Shown here: positions 6,722-9,952 of the stretch, piece after piece
How positions within the stretch are numbered: position 1 is the stretch's first letter
How the letters are laid out: each line of letters begins with the position of its first letter
Source: an uncultured Coriobacteriaceae bacterium
GTDB taxonomy: Bacteria > Actinomycetota > Coriobacteriia > Coriobacteriales > Atopobiaceae
Direction of reading: 5' to 3'
NCBI GenBank assembly: GCA_900544655.1
Contig: UQWE01000042.1
Coordinates: forward strand, 1 to 9,952
Length of the DNA stretch: 9,952 nucleotides
Notes under the pieces: model-generated
What the model saw: only the letters and a program-made list of their open reading frames with translations
What the model was told of the DNA's origin: nothing
The model's database searches: none
Made by a program: the position numbers and the translations under genes

Positions 6722-8404
6722 ATGTCTTCCATCACTGCAGCGACCGTCTGGACGGTCGCCGGAACCTCCCTTGTGGCGCTCATGCTGCTGGGCTATGCGC
6801 TCTTTGACGTGGGCTCCGTTCAGCACAAGAACACGTCGGGCACCATCGTTCGCCATGTTGTCGTGACGTTTGCGAGCGTCCTGGGATTCCTCTTCATCGG
6901 ATTCGGCCTGTTCTTTGGCGGACGAGGCGGCTTCTTCGGCGTGCTCGACTTCTTTACCCTCGGCAACTATGGTCCCGAGCTTCCCGAGGGCGTGCCCCTC
7001 ACGCTCTTCGTTGCGGCGCAGGCCGTCGTCTGCGCCGTCTGCGCGAACATCGTCTGTGGTACGCTTGCGGAGCGCTCCAACATCGCCGTCAACGTCGCGG
7101 CTGCCCTGGTCGTGAGCTTGCTCGTGTATCCCTTCGTGAATCGTTGGACCTGGGGTCAGGGCTGGCTCGCCCAGATGGGCTTCCACGACTTTGCGGGCTC
7201 TGCGTCCCTGAACGTGGTTGCCGGCGTCGTCGCGTTCGTTGCCGCGGCTCTCATGGGACCGAGGTCCGGCAAGTACGTTGAGGGCGAGGTTCGTGCGCTT
7301 CCGGGTCAGAGCCTGACGCGCTGCCTCGAGGGGTCCCTCCTCATCTTCGTGGGTTGGTTCGGCCTTATGGGCGTCTCTTGCCTCGCCTTTGGCGTGAGCA
7401 GCGTGGATGCCTTTGGCCAGGCCGTTCTCGGCATGCTCGCCGCCTCGAGTGTTTCTGCCCTGACGACGATGGTGGCGACCAAGGCGCGCTATGGGGGAGT
7501 CGACGTCCCGATGGCGCTCAATGGCCTCGTTGGCGGCCTTGTGGCCGTTTCCTCCGGGGCGGATGTCATGAGCCCGCTCTTCTGCGCGCTCGCCGGTGTC
7601 GCCGCTGGGCTTGTGGTCGTGTTTGGCACGGAGCGAGTGGAGCGCTGCTCCAAGGTCGATGATCCGGTTGGCTCGATCGTCACCCATGGCGCCTGTGGCG
7701 TCCTTGGCCTCGTTCTTGCCGGCGTCTTTGGCGAGTCCGGCCTCATTTTCGGCGGATTCGGGACGTTCGTGGCAGAGCTCGTGGGCCTCGTCGCGATCGC
7801 GGCCTGGGCCGCCGTCTTCTCCTGGATCGTGTTCTCGATCGTCAAGAGGAATGCCGACCTGCGCGTGCTCGATTCCGAGGAGACGGCTGGCCTCGGCCTT
7901 TCCGGCCCGAGCCTCAACAACGCCTTCATGGAGTACCTGCCCGAGCTCAGCCCCGCCGCACTCCAGGACGCGTCTGCCCGCACGCCAGACCTTCCCATCG
8001 ATGTCGCCGTTCCCCTCGCCCTCATGGGCGGAGCCAAGTCCTGCACGCTCAAGAAGGTCGAGGTCATCTGCCGTCCCACGCGTCTTGACGGGCTTCGCGA
8101 GGAGCTCAACCGCATCGGTGTCACCGGCATGACGGTGAGTGACGTCAGGGGTTGCGGCGAGCAGAAGGGCGCTCGCGAGACCTATCGCGGCATTCCGGTG
8201 AACGTCGAGTTCGTGCCGAAGGTCCAGGTGGACATCGTCGTCTCGAAGGTTCCCGTCGAGGACGTCGTCTTCGCCGCGCGCCGCGCTCTCTACACGGGTC
8301 ACATCGGAGACGGCAAGGTGTTCGTGTACGGCGTCGCCGAGGCCGTGAAGGTACGTACCGGCGAGCATGGCTTTGACGCGGTCCAGAGCATCGACGTACT
8401 CTAG
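6722..8404 (+). CDS. amt: Ammonium transporter-like protein fused to a C-terminal PII signalling domain, with altered pore residues
   Basis: This 560-residue protein has an N-terminal Amt/MEP domain (residues about 8-375, about eleven membrane segments), a linker, and a complete PII (GlnB/GlnK) domain from about 443 to the end. Amt landmarks are GYALFDVG near 24-31, CGTLAERSNI near 112-121, WGQG with W144, DFAG with D156, GWFG near 211-214, and DDPVGSIVTHGACG with H322. Compared from memory with E. coli AmtB, the first twin-His (H168) is N164, gate F107 is V103 and gate F215 is L215; S219 and H318 are kept. In the PII part, the ATP-site residues Q481, K500, GDGK (529-532) and R545 match GlnB Q39, K58, 87-90 and R103; R101 is Lys. 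The T-loop Tyr51 is V493. PII normally blocks AmtB reversibly; here it is tethered. It may be a sensor rather than a channel, which is inference. Confidence 0.92.
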   Translation: MSSITAATVWTVAGTSLVALMLLGYALFDVGSVQHKNTSGTIVRHVVVTFASVLGFLFIGFGLFFGGRGGFFGVLDFFTLGNYGPELPEGVPLTLFVAAQAVVCAVCANIVCGTLAERSNIAVNVAAALVVSLLVYPFVNRWTWGQGWLAQMGFHDFAGSASLNVVAGVVAFVAAALMGPRSGKYVEGEVRALPGQSLTRCLEGSLLIFVGWFGLMGVSCLAFGVSSVDAFGQAVLGMLAASSVSALTTMVATKARYGGVDVPMALNGLVGGLVAVSSGADVMSPLFCALAGVAAGLVVVFGTERVERCSKVDDPVGSIVTHGACGVLGLVLAGVFGESGLIFGGFGTFVAELVGLVAIAAWAAVFSWIVFSIVKRNADLRVLDSEETAGLGLSGPSLNNAFMEYLPELSPAALQDASARTPDLPIDVAVPLALMGGAKSCTLKKVEVICRPTRLDGLREELNRIGVTGMTVSDVRGCGEQKGARETYRGIPVNVEFVPKVQVDIVVSKVPVEDVVFAARRALYTGHIGDGKVFVYGVAEAVKVRTGEHGFDAVQSIDVL

Positions 8405-8455
8405 CCCGTGCGGGGGCGTCGGGGGCATCGTCGCCCTCTCGCAAAACAACAGGGC

Positions 8456-8475
8456 GCTTGCGAGCTTGCGCAAGC
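8456..8475 (+). repeat. GCTTGCG repeat and hairpin between the Amt-PII and PatB-like genes
   Basis: GCTTGCG occurs at 8456-8462 and again at 8464-8470. CGCAAGC at 8469-8475 can pair perfectly with the first copy (7 bp, 6-base loop), or complete the 12-bp palindrome GCTTGCGCAAGC at 8464-8475. The 93-base gap has no clear promoter and no T-run, so this could be an RNA processing or attenuation structure, an operator, or chance. Confidence 0.35.
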
Positions 8476-8482
8476 ATTCAAT

Positions 8483-8490
8483 GGAAAGGG
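8483..8490 (+). promoter_or_regulatory. Ribosome binding site fixing the start of the PatB-like gene
   Basis: GGAAAGGG lies 7 bases before the ATG at 8498. The frame is open further upstream to 8408, but that extension is basic, poorly conserved in character and has no ribosome site. The 8498 start gives the family-typical N-terminus MKYDFTS. Confidence 0.75.
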
Positions 8491-8497
8491 TCTTCTC

Positions 8498-9703
8498 ATG
8501 AAGTATGACTTCACCAGTCACATGGAGCGTCACGGCATGGACGCGATCGCCGTCGACGGTCTTGGCAACGGCTTCGCCCCGGATGCTCCGGCCGAGGGCT
8601 TTGACGGCATCCCCATGTGGGTCGCCGACATGAACTTCCCCACGGTGCCGACCATCACCGAGGCGATCATCGAGCGCGCTAAGCACCCTGCGTTTGGTTA
8701 CTTCGCCCCAACCGATGAGTACTTCGACTCCATCATCAGGTGGCACGAGACGCGCAACGGCGTCGAGGGCCTTACCAAGGAGTGCATCGGCTACGAGAAC
8801 GGCGTCCTCGGCGGTGTCGTCTCCACGCTGGCCTCCTTCATGGAGCCCGGCGACAAGGTCCTTCTCCACAGCCCGACCTACATCGGCTTCACGATGAGTC
8901 TCAAGAACAACGGCTTCGACATTGTGCACTCGCCCCTCAAGATCGACGAAGACGGCGTCTGGCGCATGGACTTCGAGGATATGGAGAAGAAGCTCGCCGA
9001 GAACAACATCCATGCCGTCGTCTTCTGTTCCCCCCACAACCCCTGTGGCCGCGTCTGGGAGCGCTGGGAGATCGAGCGCGCGATGGAGCTCTTCAAGAAG
9101 TACGACTGCGTCGTGGTCTCCGACGAGATCTGGAGCGACATCATCCTGCCGGGCCACAAGCACGTGCCCACGCAGTCCGTCTCCGAGGACGCCCGCAACC
9201 GCACCGTCGCCCTCTACGCCCCGTCCAAGACCTTCAACCTCGCCGGCCTCGTGGGTTCCTACCACATCATCTACAACAAGTACCTGCGCGATCGCGTCTG
9301 CGCCCGCAGCTCCAAGTGCCACTACAACGACATGAACGTGCTGTCCATGCACGCGCTCGTGGGCGCCTACAAGCCCGAGGGATACGAGTGGGTTGACGAG
9401 CTCACCCAGGTTCTCGGCTCCAACGTCGACTGGGCCTGCGATTACATCGACAAGCACTTCGACGGCGTCACCGTTCAGAAGCCCGAGGGCACCTACATGC
9501 TGTTCGTTGACTGTACCGAATGGTGCGAGAGGCATGGACAAGACATCGAGTGGGTCGAGAAGGAGTGCTGGCGCGTCGGCGTCGACATCCAGGACGGTCG
9601 CATGTTCCATGGCCCCTGCCATCTGCGCATGAACCTCGCCCTGCCGCTCGACCGCGTTCAGGAGGCGTTCGCGCGCCTGGACAAGTACGTGTTCAACGCG
9701 TAG
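8498..9703 (+). CDS. patB: PLP-dependent PatB/MalY-type aminotransferase, probable cystathionine beta-lyase (C-S lyase)
   Basis: This 401-residue cytoplasmic enzyme belongs to fold-type I PLP enzymes of the MalY/PatB branch. Members usually cleave L-cystathionine or L-cysteine to a thiol, pyruvate and ammonia; some act as aminotransferases. Diagnostic motifs are IPMWVADMNF at 38-47, HSPTYIGF at 124-131, SPHNPCGRVW with N181, VVSDEIWSDI with cofactor-ring D209, APSKTFNLAGL with Schiff-base K244, and LRMNLALP with R377, the substrate-carboxylate Arg. The segment LPGHKHVP after SDEIWSDI is typical of PatB/MalY and unlike generic aspartate aminotransferases. Length is normal. It follows the Amt-PII gene by 93 bases without an evident terminator, so it is probably the last gene of the operon. 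Ammonia release by this enzyme would fit the neighbouring ammonium-responsive protein. Branch assignment is confident; the physiological reaction is not proven. Confidence 0.9.
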   Translation: MKYDFTSHMERHGMDAIAVDGLGNGFAPDAPAEGFDGIPMWVADMNFPTVPTITEAIIERAKHPAFGYFAPTDEYFDSIIRWHETRNGVEGLTKECIGYENGVLGGVVSTLASFMEPGDKVLLHSPTYIGFTMSLKNNGFDIVHSPLKIDEDGVWRMDFEDMEKKLAENNIHAVVFCSPHNPCGRVWERWEIERAMELFKKYDCVVVSDEIWSDIILPGHKHVPTQSVSEDARNRTVALYAPSKTFNLAGLVGSYHIIYNKYLRDRVCARSSKCHYNDMNVLSMHALVGAYKPEGYEWVDELTQVLGSNVDWACDYIDKHFDGVTVQKPEGTYMLFVDCTEWCERHGQDIEWVEKECWRVGVDIQDGRMFHGPCHLRMNLALPLDRVQEAFARLDKYVFNA

Positions 9704-9722
9704 TTCGTCTTAAGAAGACGAA
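9704..9722 (+). other. Perfect 8-bp hairpin directly after the PatB-like stop codon
   Basis: TTCGTCTT (9704-9711) pairs with AAGACGAA (9715-9722) around an AAG loop, starting at the base after the TAG. No T-run follows, so it is not a standard intrinsic terminator. GACGAA (9717-9722) could also pair with a second TTCGTC at 9741-9746, giving two mutually exclusive folds. The palindrome CGAGGCCTCG (9724-9733) lies between. Confidence 0.45.
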
Positions 9723-9800
9723 ACGAGGCCTCGGGCTGACTTCGTCGAGCGAGACGTGATTTTCTCGCACGACACCTGTGGACGAGGTGGCGCGACGTCG

Positions 9801-9829
9801 TTGGCGTGCCATGCCCCCCGGCATGCCAA
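9801..9829 (+). other. Hairpin just upstream of the operon terminator
   Basis: TTGGCGTGCC (9801-9810) pairs with GGCATGCCAA (9820-9829) over 10 pairs including one G-U, with a 9-base C-rich loop. It sits 4 bases before the strong terminator stem and has no T-run after it, so it more likely supports or flanks termination than causes it. Confidence 0.45.
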
Positions 9830-9833
9830 AAGG

Positions 9834-9878
9834 GAACCACCCCGACACGGCGAGTCGATTCGTGTCGGGGTGGTTCTT
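9834..9878 (+). terminator. Strong intrinsic terminator of the transporter operon, possibly bidirectional
   Basis: A perfect 15-bp stem, GAACCACCCCGACAC (9834-9848) with its complement at 9862-9876, has a 13-base loop. On the + strand it is followed by a short TT then GTG. On the - strand the stem is followed by CCTTTT, read from the AAAAGG at 9828-9833, so it could also terminate transcription coming from the right. It lies about 130 bases after the PatB-like gene. Confidence 0.85.
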
Positions 9879-9898
9879 GTGTGCGGCAAGCGCGGACG

Positions 9899-9924
9899 TG
9901 GGGGAGACGTTTGGGGGAGACGTT
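9899..9924. repeat. Perfect 13-bp tandem direct repeat
   Basis: TGGGGGAGACGTT occurs twice head to tail (9899-9911 and 9912-9924) with no spacer. It lies downstream of the terminator, within the likely upstream region of a gene beyond the window. It could be a pair of protein-binding sites or the residue of a short duplication. The rest of 9879-9952 shows no other recognisable feature. Confidence 0.6.
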
Positions 9925-9952
9925 CAACCTGCATTGTGCGCCCGCCGCTCGC

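Noticed and set aside
8408..8497. Thirty-residue N-terminal extension of the PatB-like protein
   Set aside because: There is no ribosome site, the composition is basic and unlike the family, and a good ribosome site precedes the ATG at 8498.
9658..9934. Overlapping minus-strand open frames near the right end
   Set aside because: They cross the strong terminator and hairpins, have no clear start signal, and show no protein-like motif.

Overview
The window is a compact, GC-rich stretch with every supported gene on the + strand. Two gene groups are separated by one regulatory gap of about 520 bp. The likely source is an anaerobic, high-GC actinobacterium of the Coriobacteriia type (Olsenella/Atopobium/Collinsella-like). 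This is inference. It rests on the twin-arginine lipoprotein signal (SRRNFLKG followed by LSGC), the cysteine content of both exported and cytoplasmic proteins, and the strong G/C bias at third codon positions. No rRNA, tRNA, CRISPR array, insertion sequence or phage gene was seen.

Region 1 (1-3012) is the 3' part of a three-subunit molybdenum hydroxylase operon of the xanthine dehydrogenase/CO dehydrogenase superfamily. It holds the last residues of an upstream gene (by position probably the FAD subunit), a complete [2Fe-2S] subunit, and a complete molybdopterin catalytic subunit. Both junctions are TAATG overlaps, which suggests translational coupling. The catalytic Glu and the Arg of the AFRG motif are present. 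The position equivalent to bovine Glu802 is Gln, so the substrate need not be xanthine.

Region 2 (3013-3530) has no gene. It holds a long terminator-like structure with a perfect 16-bp outer stem, a second hairpin, a third 19-pair hairpin rich in G-U pairs, and then an AT-richer zone with inverted repeats. That zone probably contains the promoter and leader of the next operon.

Region 3 (3531-9703) is a probable operon. It encodes a Tat-exported lipoprotein binding protein, two membrane permeases and an ATPase, which together form a complete polar amino acid ABC importer. These are followed by an ammonium transporter-like protein fused to a PII signalling domain, and by a PatB/MalY-type PLP enzyme (probable C-S lyase or aminotransferase). 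A plausible common theme is uptake of an amino acid, possibly sulfur-containing, its breakdown with release of ammonium, and ammonium sensing. The substrate cannot be read from the sequence.

The most interesting object is the Amt-PII fusion. By alignment from memory to E. coli AmtB it lacks the first His of the pore twin-His pair (Asn instead) and both gate phenylalanines (Val and Leu). Its PII T-loop has Val where the modifiable Tyr51 should be. This pattern would fit a receptor that has lost, or changed, its transport function.

Region 4 (9704-9952) holds a small hairpin, a second hairpin, a strong 15-bp terminator, and a perfect 13-bp tandem repeat near the window edge.
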